Source: Tepidanaerobacter syntrophicus
GTDB taxonomy: Bacteria > Bacillota > Thermosediminibacteria > Thermosediminibacterales > Tepidanaerobacteraceae
Reading direction: 5' to 3'
DNA length: 64,000 nucleotides
NCBI RefSeq assembly: GCF_001485475.2
Contig: NZ_DF977000.1
Span: 124,001-188,000, forward strand
The notes under the pieces: model-generated
What the model was told of the DNA's origin: nothing
The model's database searches: none
The model's input: only the letters and a program-made list of their open reading frames with translations
Program-made: the position numbers and the translations under genes
Shown here: piece by piece, positions 18,930-28,700 of the stretch
Layout: every line of letters starts with the position of its first letter
Position numbering within the stretch: position 1 is the first letter of the stretch

Positions 18930-20300
18930 TTATTCACTTCCTTTTATTGTTTTGACGGTAATGGGAAAGTATTCTTTTGGATCGTCTACTTTAAGTAGGT
19001 GATATATGCTAAATTCATAAACTTCTCCTGCCTCTATATCAGACGGCGAATATCTAAGAGCCAGATTGCCTGCGGTAGCTATTCTGCCGGGGTAGCCATA
19101 GTGCAGAAGGCTTGAACGAGTAAAGCTGCAAATGGTGTTGGCCATCTCTTGGGTTTTGGCAACTACTTCTATTATAATGCCAAGCTCATGTGAGGGCTCA
19201 TCCTTTAATGGCTCAAGTTTGCCCATTACGCCGTCTTTTCCGTATAGTGCAAATAGTATCTGGTAATCGTCGCTCTTTATATTTGAAAAATTGTTCTTTG
19301 CCATGTCTTTAACTGCTTCCAATATATCATCAATTTGATTTATCATTATGGGATCTCTTGTCCCTGCAATAGAAATCGTGCGGTAGCCGGTTTTTTTGGC
19401 GCCTTCAAGCTTTATGGTGTATTCATCAGAAGGTATGAATTTACTGCCGCTGACCTTTACACGCCTTTCATCTATCTGAGTAAACTCTGTCTCTTCAAGA
19501 CTTATTATTCCTCCCGGTCCATGAAGCCTATAGGGATCGTCTTTTTCGTAAAGAGTATGTGCTGCTATGGATGTAACGGTGCACTTTCTTTTTGGGTTTA
19601 AGGCTTCTAGGATAAAGCAGTCACGCCTTAGTGTGCCCATCATGCAGTCACTGCCGCTTCCGGGGGTTGCAGCTATGCTGGCGCATTCCAGTATTTTACC
19701 CATGTGAAGGGCGAGTCCTTTCGGAAATCCTGCTTTAATGCAGGGTGCGGCAAAGACAGTGGGGTCAAACGCCCTTCCTGCCAATACCAGGTCTACATCA
19801 TTTTCCAGTGCATCTATAATAGGTTCTACTCCCATCTGAGCCACTATCCGTGTTGTCTCTTCTATGTCTTCTCGGCTAAGTTCTCCTGCCGGAGCAAGAG
19901 GCTCGATCTTTCCTTTTTCAAATTCTTTTAAGATCTTCTCTTTGGGGATCTGTGCCTCTATAACCGCAACTTTAAGTTCTAGGCTTTCTTCTCTTGCTAT
20001 TTCTTTTATGATATCTTCGGCCCAGTATAGATGCTCATTTGCTCCAGAACCTCCGGCTGTGCCTACTAACACAGGTATCTTAAGTTTTTTTCCGGCTTTT
20101 AGCATAAGCTTTAAATCTCGTTTTACTGCTTCCCGGTCGGTAAAGGACACCCCTGCGCCTAGGTAGTAGGGCCCCGGATCTGTAGAACCTGCATCCACCG
20201 CTATAACATCCGGATGCTGATCAAGCCCTCTTTCAAAGGACTCTACCGGAAATCCGTAACCGAGTATGGCAGTTGGTGAAAGAACTTTTATTTCTTCCAA
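18930..20300 (-). CDS. AtuA-like acyclic terpene utilisation family (DUF1446) protein
   Basis: A 456-residue DUF1446/AtuA-family protein. Hallmarks are AVDAGSTDPGPYYLGAGVSF (residues 34-53), VGTAGGSGANEHLYW, LVLAGRAFDPTVFAAP, and HGPGGIISLEET. AtuA was named from terpene degradation in Pseudomonas, but homologues occur in many acid-fermenting operons with DUF4387. It directly follows mal with no gap (20300/20301), so it is probably co-transcribed and part of glutamate fermentation. The usual mesaconase genes are not in this operon, so a role acting on mesaconate, citramalate or their CoA forms is a reasonable but unproven guess. Confidence 0.85.
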   Translation of the reverse strand: MEEIKVLSPTAILGYGFPVESFERGLDQHPDVIAVDAGSTDPGPYYLGAGVSFTDREAVKRDLKLMLKAGKKLKIPVLVGTAGGSGANEHLYWAEDIIKEIAREESLELKVAVIEAQIPKEKILKEFEKGKIEPLAPAGELSREDIEETTRIVAQMGVEPIIDALENDVDLVLAGRAFDPTVFAAPCIKAGFPKGLALHMGKILECASIAATPGSGSDCMMGTLRRDCFILEALNPKRKCTVTSIAAHTLYEKDDPYRLHGPGGIISLEETEFTQIDERRVKVSGSKFIPSDEYTIKLEGAKKTGYRTISIAGTRDPIMINQIDDILEAVKDMAKNNFSNIKSDDYQILFALYGKDGVMGKLEPLKDEPSHELGIIIEVVAKTQEMANTICSFTRSSLLHYGYPGRIATAGNLALRYSPSDIEAGEVYEFSIYHLLKVDDPKEYFPITVKTIKGSE

Positions 20301-21551
20301 TCAGAAAACCTCCTTTTTGGACTTTAAAAGAGCAAGTACTCTGTTCATCTCGTTATATACAATCATCAATCCTTCATCTACCCCCATGCCGGGCTTTGCA
20401 AGTATTTGGCATGGTCGTGTAGCAAGAGCAATATCTGTGCATATCTGAGCCGAGCGATCAGTTTCATTGCACGTTCCGCCCTGGTATGCGCCTATTTTAT
20501 GTTCCTTGCAGTAAAGCACCGCCTCGATGGTATTGTTTATACCGCCTAAATCCGGTGTTTTTATCTGAATCATGTCGGCGGCGCCTTCATCTACAAATTC
20601 CTTTATATCTTCTAAGGTATTGCACCATTCATCGGCTACAATTTCAACCTTGATATTTCGCCCTTTAAGGCTTTCTCTAAGCTTCTTTAATTGCTTTAAC
20701 TGCTCATATTTGCTTCCCGCATCTATTGGGCCTTCTATTCTGAGCGTAAATGGAGATGCTGCTTCCTCGAGTTTTTCAAAATAATCCGTTATGGCGCAAA
20801 TATCACCGTCAAATGCCTCGCCGATTGTCCCATAAACATCTATGTGAAATATGGGCTTATAGTCATCTCCTGCTATTTGGTAAATCCTTTCTTTTAGCCA
20901 ATTGATATATTCTATGAGCTTTTCGCCCTGTTTACCAAGCTTTGAAACATTGTTTATAAGGGCATGGGGGAGCACATCCACCCGCTTTATTATCATCTTA
21001 TCAGCATTTGTATAGCGGTCATCTCCGCTTTGGGCAAAAATAGGAACCGGCATAGGATCTATTTTGAGGTTATATTCTTCAGCCACTACCTCTGTTCGGG
21101 TTATATCTTTTGCTTTAGCAACTGCATCCAGAATTGCTTGAGTGATTCCATACCGCAGCGCTGTATGAAGCCTTTTGCCGTTTATCTTGTAGTTATCTAT
21201 TTTATCGGCTAGTCTCCTAAAGCTGTCAAGCTCCTCGCCTATAAGTATTGGCTTTATCTCGTTTTCAATAACCGGTATAAAATCCTCAGCTAAAAACAAG
21301 GGGTCCCGACCGCCTGCCCCGGAATATTGGACGGCGGCGCAGTCTCCATAAGCCATCTTGCCATCATCTGTTATTATCATTACGGAAATCGACTCTCCGG
21401 CTTGCCTTACAGCTTTAAATCCCTTTGTTTTAGGCGTGCCTTCGTAAATAAATCCATCTTCTTTTGCATCGCTTTTGATTGCCGCCTGATCATCGAAATA
21501 AAAGCCGGCAAGACCTTTAGATGCTATAACTTGTCTGATTTTGCTCATCAT
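20301..21551 (-). CDS. mal: Methylaspartate ammonia-lyase
   Basis: A 416-residue enolase-superfamily enzyme that deaminates (2S,3S)-3-methylaspartate to mesaconate, step two of the methylaspartate pathway. The N-terminus KIRQVIASKGLAGFYFDDQAAIK and the catalytic pair are present: the His of VLPHALINN (about residue 194) and the Lys of QIKTPDLGGINNT (about residue 331), matching the numbering of the Clostridium tetanomorphum enzyme. Metal ligands lie in HIDVYGTIGE, IEGPID and EIVADEW. ATG 21551 follows AAGGAGACAAG; the 422-residue reading from 21569 would start inside the upstream gene's end. Confidence 0.96.
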   Translation of the reverse strand: MMSKIRQVIASKGLAGFYFDDQAAIKSDAKEDGFIYEGTPKTKGFKAVRQAGESISVMIITDDGKMAYGDCAAVQYSGAGGRDPLFLAEDFIPVIENEIKPILIGEELDSFRRLADKIDNYKINGKRLHTALRYGITQAILDAVAKAKDITRTEVVAEEYNLKIDPMPVPIFAQSGDDRYTNADKMIIKRVDVLPHALINNVSKLGKQGEKLIEYINWLKERIYQIAGDDYKPIFHIDVYGTIGEAFDGDICAITDYFEKLEEAASPFTLRIEGPIDAGSKYEQLKQLKKLRESLKGRNIKVEIVADEWCNTLEDIKEFVDEGAADMIQIKTPDLGGINNTIEAVLYCKEHKIGAYQGGTCNETDRSAQICTDIALATRPCQILAKPGMGVDEGLMIVYNEMNRVLALLKSKKEVF

Positions 21552-21561
21552 CTTGTCTCCT

Positions 21562-23016
21562 TTATGCAATTTTAGAATCCGTTCTTCCTACAAGCATTCC
21601 CTGCCCTATGGCATAAATGTCATCTATAACCATTTTAAAGCTTACTTCTCTGTTTTCCGCCTTGGCCCTTTCGGCTAATTTTCTTCTGTGGAATTCTTTT
21701 ATTTCATCATCAAACGGAATTGACCCGAAGTTTAAAAACCTGACTGCCCCGCTGTTGTCCCGTGCCGGCAAGATTTTTCCGGCATTATACTGGCTAGGCG
21801 CAAAGGGAACATCAAGTACCCCTGCTGCAAAGGCTCTTACTGCGCCTTTGGCCCAGTCTCCTTCTCCAAGTTCATACACTTTGGACAAAATCTGCCGGGT
21901 TTCCCTCTTTATAATTTCTTTTTCTTTTTCAAGTTCCTTATTAGAAATCATCCTCTGATCTTTTAGCATATTAATTACTTGTCTTGTTGCTCTTAAACCT
22001 TCGGCATTTGCCTCTTTTGTAGGTATGCCAAACGCCTCATGGGGTGTTTTTACAATAACTTTGGTAGCCTTGCTCAATGCTGCAGTTGCAGCTCCCCAGG
22101 ATATGACACCGAAGGCTTGAGCTTCGTCTTGGGGAAATCCGCCCATCCATTGATGAAAAGCTGTTGTAATCATGACACTATAATCTTTTAGATATTCCGC
22201 TGACAGCTCTTTTAACGTCTCTACTGCCGCAACATCTTGAATCAAATTGCCGCATTGTCCATATCCAAGGGTAATATTCCGAACGCCCTGCTCTGCAGCA
22301 AGAATTCCTTCGATAATGCCGATGCTATGGGATATGCAAGGCGGAACCAATGTTCCTGTTAACGGTCCAAAGGGTTCTCTGTTTAAAGAAACTCCGTTTT
22401 CTTCATAAATGCCTACAAGTCTGTCTACGTATTGCCAATAATAAATCGATTGTTCAATAGAGATTTTCTTGGCATAAGGCACATTGTATGATATGCCGCC
22501 GCCTTCAAAGTCTGTAAAGCCTCCTGCTAAAGAAATTTCAGCAAGAAGTCTGGCATCGGGAGTGCCATGTCTTACTTGAACGGGACAGTCTAAGGATTCA
22601 ATGACCTTTCTGCACTTTTGTACGCCGTAATTTACTGCAGGAAAACCATTCAGCAGAGACCGTCCTGCCTTTTCGCTTTCTCTAATTCCTTTTTCGGCTT
22701 CTTCATATCTGTTTTGTCTTGTATAGCTGTCTATTGTGGTAGGCAGCACGTCTGCCTTTCCTTTTTGTCTTAAGAATCTTAAAAGTTCTATATGTTCTTC
22801 AAGTAGCGCTACACCGGCCCTGGGTTGTATCAGTGTGTTGTTCTTTGAAGCAGCTTCTTTCAGCTTGTTTGTCATGATTTGATTCTTTGGAAGGTTCTGA
22901 TGGTATCTTAAGGCTTCTTCAAAATCAACTTCTTTTCCTGTAGGCCACTGATTTAAAACCTCTTGCCTCATTTCATTAAATTTCTTTATGTCCCATTTTT
23001 TATTTTGAATTTCCAC
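21562..23016 (-). CDS. glmE: Methylaspartate (glutamate) mutase epsilon subunit
   Basis: A 484-residue TIM-barrel catalytic subunit that, with the cobalamin-binding sigma subunit, rearranges L-glutamate to 3-methylaspartate. Recognisable family blocks include [74 protein letters not shown] and [12 protein letters not shown]. Length equals that of clostridial homologues. The gene stops 10 bases inside the region before mal's start, consistent with a tight operon. Confidence 0.96.
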   Translation of the reverse strand: MEIQNKKWDIKKFNEMRQEVLNQWPTGKEVDFEEALRYHQNLPKNQIMTNKLKEAASKNNTLIQPRAGVALLEEHIELLRFLRQKGKADVLPTTIDSYTRQNRYEEAEKGIRESEKAGRSLLNGFPAVNYGVQKCRKVIESLDCPVQVRHGTPDARLLAEISLAGGFTDFEGGGISYNVPYAKKISIEQSIYYWQYVDRLVGIYEENGVSLNREPFGPLTGTLVPPCISHSIGIIEGILAAEQGVRNITLGYGQCGNLIQDVAAVETLKELSAEYLKDYSVMITTAFHQWMGGFPQDEAQAFGVISWGAATAALSKATKVIVKTPHEAFGIPTKEANAEGLRATRQVINMLKDQRMISNKELEKEKEIIKRETRQILSKVYELGEGDWAKGAVRAFAAGVLDVPFAPSQYNAGKILPARDNSGAVRFLNFGSIPFDDEIKEFHRRKLAERAKAENREVSFKMVIDDIYAIGQGMLVGRTDSKIA

Positions 23017-23051
23017 AGTAAACGCCTCCTCGTTATAATAAACTTACAGTT

Positions 23052-24446
23052 TTAAATCTCTTTAAGATATTGTTTAGCTAGTCTTAAGGCCTTGTCAGGC
23101 ACGATTTCGCTTAATAATCCGATGGATGATAAAAGATATTTTTCATCAAGGAGTATTTTAGGATTCTCCGGCGCTAGGATATCCGGCTGGCTGCTGTCAT
23201 ATAAGCCATGTTTTAGTATTTCTTTTGGATTTTCGCCATATATCAAGATGCCGCCTGTCCCTATCAGATAGTTTAGCTGGGTAAGGTCCTTTCCATGCTG
23301 GACATATGCCGCTCCAAAGGGGCTATAGACTGTTTCAATTCTTCCTACGTGTCTTTTTACCGCAAGATCTGTTGCAGCTTTTGCAATTCCTGCATCTATT
23401 TCTTTTTCTATGTCATCGCAGGGTACATAATCTGTATTTTTGCTTATTTTCTCAACATATTCCACCAGCATTTTTTCTTCTATGTTAGGCGGCAGATAGT
23501 TCTTCAGTATGTTTTTGATGCCTACTTCTTCAACTAGCGCTAAGGCGCTATAACGCATCCCAAGGTCTCCCTCAACAGTCCTTTTCACGAAAGGCTCTTC
23601 CAGTCCTCTCAGCGTTACTCCTTGTTTTGTCGGCTCTCCTGTTGCAGCAGAATCCACATCTGTGGTGGCTCCGCCGATATCCACAACCATTACATCTCCA
23701 AGCCCTGCTTCATTATTACTTCCTTTTGCAAGAAGTTCGGCTGCCTTCATTACCGCTGAAGGAGTTGGTATTATCGGGCTATCTACATATTCGCTTACTT
23801 TTGCAAGACCTTTGGCATAGATGATTCTGTTTAAAAAAACTTCCCGAATAATTTTTTTGGCAGGCTCTATGTTGAGGCACTCCAATTTTGGCATTACGTT
23901 TTCGGCCACATAGACTTCTTTAGAAGCCGCACGCAAAACTTTTTCGACAGCAGATGCCGCCGTTTTGTTGCCTGCAACTATTATGGGAGCATCGACTTTA
24001 AGCTCTGCAAGTTTCTTAGCATTGTGGATTATTACATCCTTATTGCCGCCATCGGTGCCGCCTGCAAGTAAAATTATATCCGGCGAGTACTTTGTTACTT
24101 GATCTAGCTCATCGTCTGTCAGCTCATAGCAAAATACATGTCCTACTTTGGCTCCTGCTCCCAGCGCCGCACGCTTTGCAGCTTCAGAAGTCAGTTCAGG
24201 TACAAGACCTACTGCTATCATTTTAAGTCCGCCTGCCGCGCTACTGCATGCAAGCTTATGTTTTGCTTCTGTAGGCTCTACTCCCATTGCCCTAAGCTCT
24301 TCGATGGCCTTATTTATTCCGATATTTACATCTTCAGCTACGGTAGTTGCTGCTTGAGCTGTTCCTTTTAGCTCCACAGTTTCCAAATCTATGGCAGTCA
24401 CTTTTGTATAGGTGCTTCCAATATCTATAAGTAAGGCTAGTTCCAT
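23052..24446 (-). CDS. glmL: GlmL/MutL reactivating factor for methylaspartate mutase
   Basis: A 464-residue ASKHA-type ATPase: LLIDIGSTYTKVTAID at the N-terminus is the phosphate-1 motif and MVVDIGGATTDVDS near residue 255 the phosphate-2 motif. In the C. tetanomorphum cluster the equivalent mutL lies between mutS and mutE, exactly as here; it is thought to swap damaged cobalamin out of the mutase. Start ATG 24446 is chosen because AGAGGT sits six bases before it; the GTG at 24452 would overlap that site. Confidence 0.92.
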   Translation of the reverse strand: MELALLIDIGSTYTKVTAIDLETVELKGTAQAATTVAEDVNIGINKAIEELRAMGVEPTEAKHKLACSSAAGGLKMIAVGLVPELTSEAAKRAALGAGAKVGHVFCYELTDDELDQVTKYSPDIILLAGGTDGGNKDVIIHNAKKLAELKVDAPIIVAGNKTAASAVEKVLRAASKEVYVAENVMPKLECLNIEPAKKIIREVFLNRIIYAKGLAKVSEYVDSPIIPTPSAVMKAAELLAKGSNNEAGLGDVMVVDIGGATTDVDSAATGEPTKQGVTLRGLEEPFVKRTVEGDLGMRYSALALVEEVGIKNILKNYLPPNIEEKMLVEYVEKISKNTDYVPCDDIEKEIDAGIAKAATDLAVKRHVGRIETVYSPFGAAYVQHGKDLTQLNYLIGTGGILIYGENPKEILKHGLYDSSQPDILAPENPKILLDEKYLLSSIGLLSEIVPDKALRLAKQYLKEI

Positions 24447-24475
24447 TTTCACACCTCTTTGTAAACAAGAATTGC

Positions 24476-24898
24476 TTATTTAATCCCTAAATCATTTTTT
24501 AAATCTTCAATAGGCTTCTCAGGCAGCGTTCCCGGTGGATACGCTCTATCAAATCCCATATCTAAAAATTTCTTTTCAGTGGTTGGCCAATCTTGTTTTC
24601 CGACCACCAGGTTGCCGCCTACATATAGGATCAGATCACCTAAGCCTGCTTCGATACATTTTTCTTTAAAGCCTTTGCAGTCAAGTTCTCCATGTCCATA
24701 GAGCGAAGACACTAAAATAGCATCTGCATCGGTTTCTATTGCGGCATTAATAAAATCTTCCTGCGAGGATAAAACCCCGATGTTTACCACATTAAAACCG
24801 GCTTCGCTGAAAGCTTCATCAAGGATTCTAATTCCTACTGAGTGCACATCAGACCCTATAACTCCTAGTACAATCGTTTTTTTATCATCGTATTTCAA
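24476..24898 (-). CDS. glmS: Methylaspartate mutase sigma (cobalamin-binding) subunit
   Basis: A 140-residue B12-binding protein. GSDVHSVG (residues 15-22) is the DxHxxG motif, with His19 as the lower cobalt ligand; [15 protein letters not shown] and [14 protein letters not shown] are the other conserved B12-fold loops. It forms the active mutase with GlmE. Translation begins at TTG 24898, preceded by GGGGTGAT; no ATG is available. It is the first gene of the glmS-glmL-glmE-mal-atuA-DUF4387 operon. The symbol here is the mutase glmS, not glucosamine-6-phosphate synthase. Confidence 0.95.
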   Translation of the reverse strand: MKYDDKKTIVLGVIGSDVHSVGIRILDEAFSEAGFNVVNIGVLSSQEDFINAAIETDADAILVSSLYGHGELDCKGFKEKCIEAGLGDLILYVGGNLVVGKQDWPTTEKKFLDMGFDRAYPPGTLPEKPIEDLKNDLGIK

Positions 24899-25241
24899 CT
24901 TATATCACCCCATGCAATAATTGTTTGGTTGAAGAAACGTATACAGAATATTCGGTATTTTTGGATGCCAGGTTTCCTGTATACAATCGCTCAAGAATAT
25001 TAATTCTAATTTAGTCCGTGCTCAATATATGTTTTCGTTTGAAAATATTCGCATACACAAGATACTGTTTTCTTGTATACAGAATACATAATCTTCTTTA
25101 TTTTAATATATCATATTTTTTAGGTTTTGTATAATACATTTTTTCTGAAAACAATTGTTTTACGCCATATATCACTAATACTCTTGTTTTTTATTAAATA
25201 TCTGCTTAGTTTATCAGCATTCACTTGTTTTTGATTTTTAG
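24899..25241. other. Regulatory region of the methylaspartate operon
   Basis: This 343-base AT-rich gap carries GTATAC-centred repeats and a candidate promoter (listed separately), followed to the right by about 150 bases in which I see nothing. No cobalamin riboswitch B12-box was visible. Confidence 0.5.
24939..25086 (-). promoter_or_regulatory. Promoter and repeated GTATAC operators of the glmS operon
   Basis: A leftward promoter TTGAGC (25020-25025) and TAATAT (24997-25002) has 17-base spacing. The 12-mer GTATACAGAATA occurs twice as a direct repeat (24939-24950 and 25075-25086), a third GTATAC lies at 24979-24984, and 25051-25080 forms an imperfect inverted repeat (GCATACACAAGA against TCTTGTATAC). 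Sites flank the promoter on both sides, which suggests a dimeric regulator of GntR or similar type; the regulator is not in the window. Confidence 0.55.
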
Positions 25242-25505
25242 CTAAATAATTAAATCTTCTCCCCCTTTTCGTATTCCCATAGCTTCTCTTTCAGAATACT
25301 TGGTAGTTCGAAGTATGTAAAATATAACTGAATCCTCACTTTCTTTGATGGTTTTCTTCAGCTCAAGCTTTAATTTTTTAAAACTTGCTTCCGAAATTTC
25401 CCCTTCTAAGACAGAATTTTGAACCCATGTCAGATACTTTCGACATATTTTTAAAACCTTTGCCACTCGTTTTTCTCCGACATCATATACAACTATTACA
25501 AACAT
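25242..25505 (-). CDS. cas2: Cas2 endonuclease/adaptation protein, separated from cas1 by array 2
   Basis: An 87-residue Cas2: ferredoxin fold starting MFVIVVYDV with the metal-binding Asp8, then KRVAKVLKICRKYLTWVQNSVLEGEIS, the standard Cas2 helix-strand block, and SVIFYILRT. Cas2 bridges two Cas1 dimers during spacer integration. ATG 25505 is preferred over GTG 25514 because AAAGGGTGG lies just upstream of the ATG. It sits at the leader-distal end of array 2, 6.3 kb from cas1. A hairpin with T-run upstream (25594-25613) probably shields it from the array transcript, so it likely has its own promoter. Confidence 0.95.
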   Translation of the reverse strand: MFVIVVYDVGEKRVAKVLKICRKYLTWVQNSVLEGEISEASFKKLKLELKKTIKESEDSVIFYILRTTKYSEREAMGIRKGGEDLII

Positions 25506-25554
25506 TTTGTCCACCCTTTAAGCTTTTCTTCAATGAAATTCTTCTGTACTGTTT

Positions 25555-25583
25555 ATTATATTTTACCATATGATTTTTGTGCG
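25555..25583 (-). promoter_or_regulatory. cas2: Candidate cas2 promoter
   Basis: A perfect TATAAT on the minus strand (25555-25560) lies about 50 bases before the cas2 start; the -35 at 25578-25583 (CGCACA) is weak. Confidence 0.45.
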
Positions 25584-25593
25584 ATATAAAAAT

Positions 25594-25613
25594 AAACCCA
25601 TTAGTATGGGTTT
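25594..25613 (-). terminator. Hairpin between array 2 and cas2
   Basis: AAACCCA (25594-25600) pairs with TGGGTTT (25607-25613), with TTATTTTTATA following on the minus strand. This would stop the pre-crRNA transcript before cas2. Confidence 0.6.
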
Positions 25614-25713
25614 AAGTTCATTTTTTCCATTTAGCGACAAGCGATCCTTTGCAGACAGACTATGAACATCTCTGGCATCTCTTGCCACGCTAAAGAAGAT
25701 GGATTTAATTCCG

Positions 25714-28700
25714 GATTTAATTCCTTATAGGTAGGCTATAAACGAAGATGCACTAATAAACTTCGGCCTGCAGAAAGCGTTGTTTCAATTCCTTATAGGT
25801 AGGCTATAAACGAAATGAACTGGGGTTATTCACTCCATCCAATAGAATGTTTCAATTCCTTATAGGTAGGCTATAAACGACAGCGAAGACGTTATAACTT
25901 CGTTGTCTAGATTATGTTTCAATTCCTTATAGGTAGGCTATGAACGTAGCTTTGGTGTTAAAAGATACAGTGCCTTCTGTGTTTCAATTCCTTATAGGTA
26001 GGCTATGAACGTTGGAGCCGTTACTACTCTTACCTCATGGCAGTTCTTGTTTCAATTCCTTATAGGTAGGCTATGAACCAGGCCGCTAGGCTTAGTGCCG
26101 GAAACATACGTTTGTTTCAATTCCTTATAGGTAGGCTATGAACATACTATTAAATATGACCAAAAATAGCCTTTAAAGTGTTTCAATTCCTTATAGGTAG
26201 GCTATAAACTAATATATTATAACAATAAAAAAAGGAGTTGTAACAAGTTTCAATTCCTTATAGGTAGGCTATAAACAAATAGCAACAGATGCAATTGCGA
26301 AAAGCGCTGCCAGGTTTCAATTCCTTATAGGTAGGCTATGAACCAATAGGGGCGCTAAACGAGACCGAAAGGCAAATAAGTTTCAATTCCTTATAGGTAG
26401 GCTATGAACTTACTAAATCAGATATTAATTTATTCATTTCATCAATGTTTCAATTCCTTATAGGTAGGCTATGAACTACAGCAGCAGTTCTAACAAACAT
26501 GCTAGGGTTTGAAGGTTTCAATTCCTTATAGGTAGGCTATGAACTCTGTATCTGTAAGCTCTTAACATACTATCATCACCAGTTTCAATTCCTTATAGGT
26601 AGGCTATGAACTCTTCTCGGCTGTGCAGTCTTGTTTTTGAAAATACGTGTTTCAATTCCTTATAGGTAGGCTATGAACTATGCAACCCTTATCCCATTGT
26701 GCAACCCTTGTATGTTTCAATTCCTTATAGGTAGGCTATGAACGGCCGGACAAGCCCAAAATATACCTTTTGGGGATTTGTTTCAATTCCTTATAGGTAG
26801 GCTATGAACGGTTTAAGTGGGGCTTTGAGCAGCTTCTGTATTTTGGTTTCAATTCCTTATAGGTAGGCTATGAACGTAGTCCAGGTTCTGGTTGTAACGC
26901 ACCCTGGCAGTTTCAATTCCTTATAGGTAGGCTATGAACGTTGTCTTCCATAAATTCATACAACTCATCTTGATAGTTTCAATTCCTTATAGGTAGGCTA
27001 TGAACTTGAAGTGCTGGACAAGAATTATAATCCATCACAGGCGTTTCAATTCCTTATAGGTAGGCTATGAACCCATGCTTGCCTTGCTTTGTATATATGG
27101 GAGAGCCGCGTTTCAATTCCTTATAGGTAGGCTATGAACCCTTTGGTGTTGGTGGGCTATGTGGATGGTCAAAAGGTTTCAATTCCTTATAGGTAGGCTA
27201 TGAACCTGGAGCAAAAAATGAAGGGAGGCAGAGAAGGTGATGTTTCAATTCCTTATAGGTAGGCTATGAACACTGTGGCTGTAGGGAGGTGTTGTAATAA
27301 AGGGTAGTTTCAATTCCTTATAGGTAGGCTATGAACATGTTTGTATTTTTTGAGTAATTCCTAAAGTTTTATGTTTCAATTCCTTATAGGTAGGCTATGA
27401 ACATCATCTCTAAAGTTTGATTTAACATAACCTTTAAACCGTTTCAATTCCTTATAGGTAGGCTATGAACAGTGTGTTCAGTCCTACAGGTTTACAATTA
27501 TAATCGTGTTTCAATTCCTTATAGGTAGGCTATGAACGCCTTGCAGCCCGTGATTAATTAGGGTCTCTCTTCGTTTCAATTCCTTATAGGTAGGCTATGA
27601 ACTGGAAGAAAATCCGCAGGACCAAGACGAGATTTGAGCGTTTCAATTCCTTATAGGTAGGCTATGAACCGCCCAAGAGCATGAAGTATTTCAGGCCTAT
27701 GGCGGTTTCAATTCCTTATAGGTAGGCTATGAACGCGATCATCTGTTCATAAGCGTTGCCGCCGGCTTTTTTGTTTCAATTCCTTATAGGTAGGCTATGA
27801 ACGTACCCACTGATGTTGTTCCCATAGCAACAATACGGTTTCAATTCCTTATAGGTAGGCTATGAACGGTAAACCTTCGCGTCCCAGGTGTTACGCTCCA
27901 TGTTGTTTCAATTCCTTATAGGTAGGCTATGAACGGTTTTGAAAGGCTGCTGCCAGTCCAGCTTCGGCTAGTTTCAATTCCTTATAGGTAGGCTATGAAC
28001 CCGGGCAGCTCAACAAAGACGGTGACGGCATTTTAGTTTCAATTCCTTATAGGTAGGCTATGAACGCAGGTGAACGTATGTTTGTTGCAATCCATCGCTC
28101 AAGTTTCAATTCCTTATAGGTAGGCTATGAACCAGTAGATACATATTGGGCTGCTGATCATTCTTCTGTGTTTCAATTCCTTATAGGTAGGCTATGAACT
28201 AAATGGGTGTTCAGGTGCATTGAACACTACTTGTAGTTTCAATTCCTTATAGGTAGGCTATGAACTCCGGCTCTATGGTTACTTTGAATGATTGCCCTGA
28301 GTTTCAATTCCTTATAGGTAGGCTATGAACTAGAAATTGCCCATAGTAGTGTCAGTATTTATTGTCAGTTTCAATTCCTTATAGGTAGGCTATGAACACG
28401 ATGCACTAAAAGCAGGAGGTATACAAAACGCAAGTTTCAATTCCTTATAGGTAGGCTATGAACTGTTTGCGTGGCGTGATGTTGTTGTCAATCATGGTGT
28501 GTTTCAATTCCTTATAGGTAGGCTATGAACCGAAATTGCCCGAGCAATTGACAGATACTGTCAAGAGTTTCAATTCCTTATAGGTAGGCTATGAACGGAA
28601 GAGCCAGAGCATTATGACCATCGGGGAATATTGTTTCAATTCCTTATAGGTAGGCTATGAACTTTTTTTGTGTGTTGCGAAGAATTTCCCTATATCTTGG

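Noticed and set aside
24899-25241. Cobalamin riboswitch before the B12-dependent mutase operon
   Set aside because: No B12-box or suitable folded leader was seen; the region shows DNA-operator-like repeats instead.
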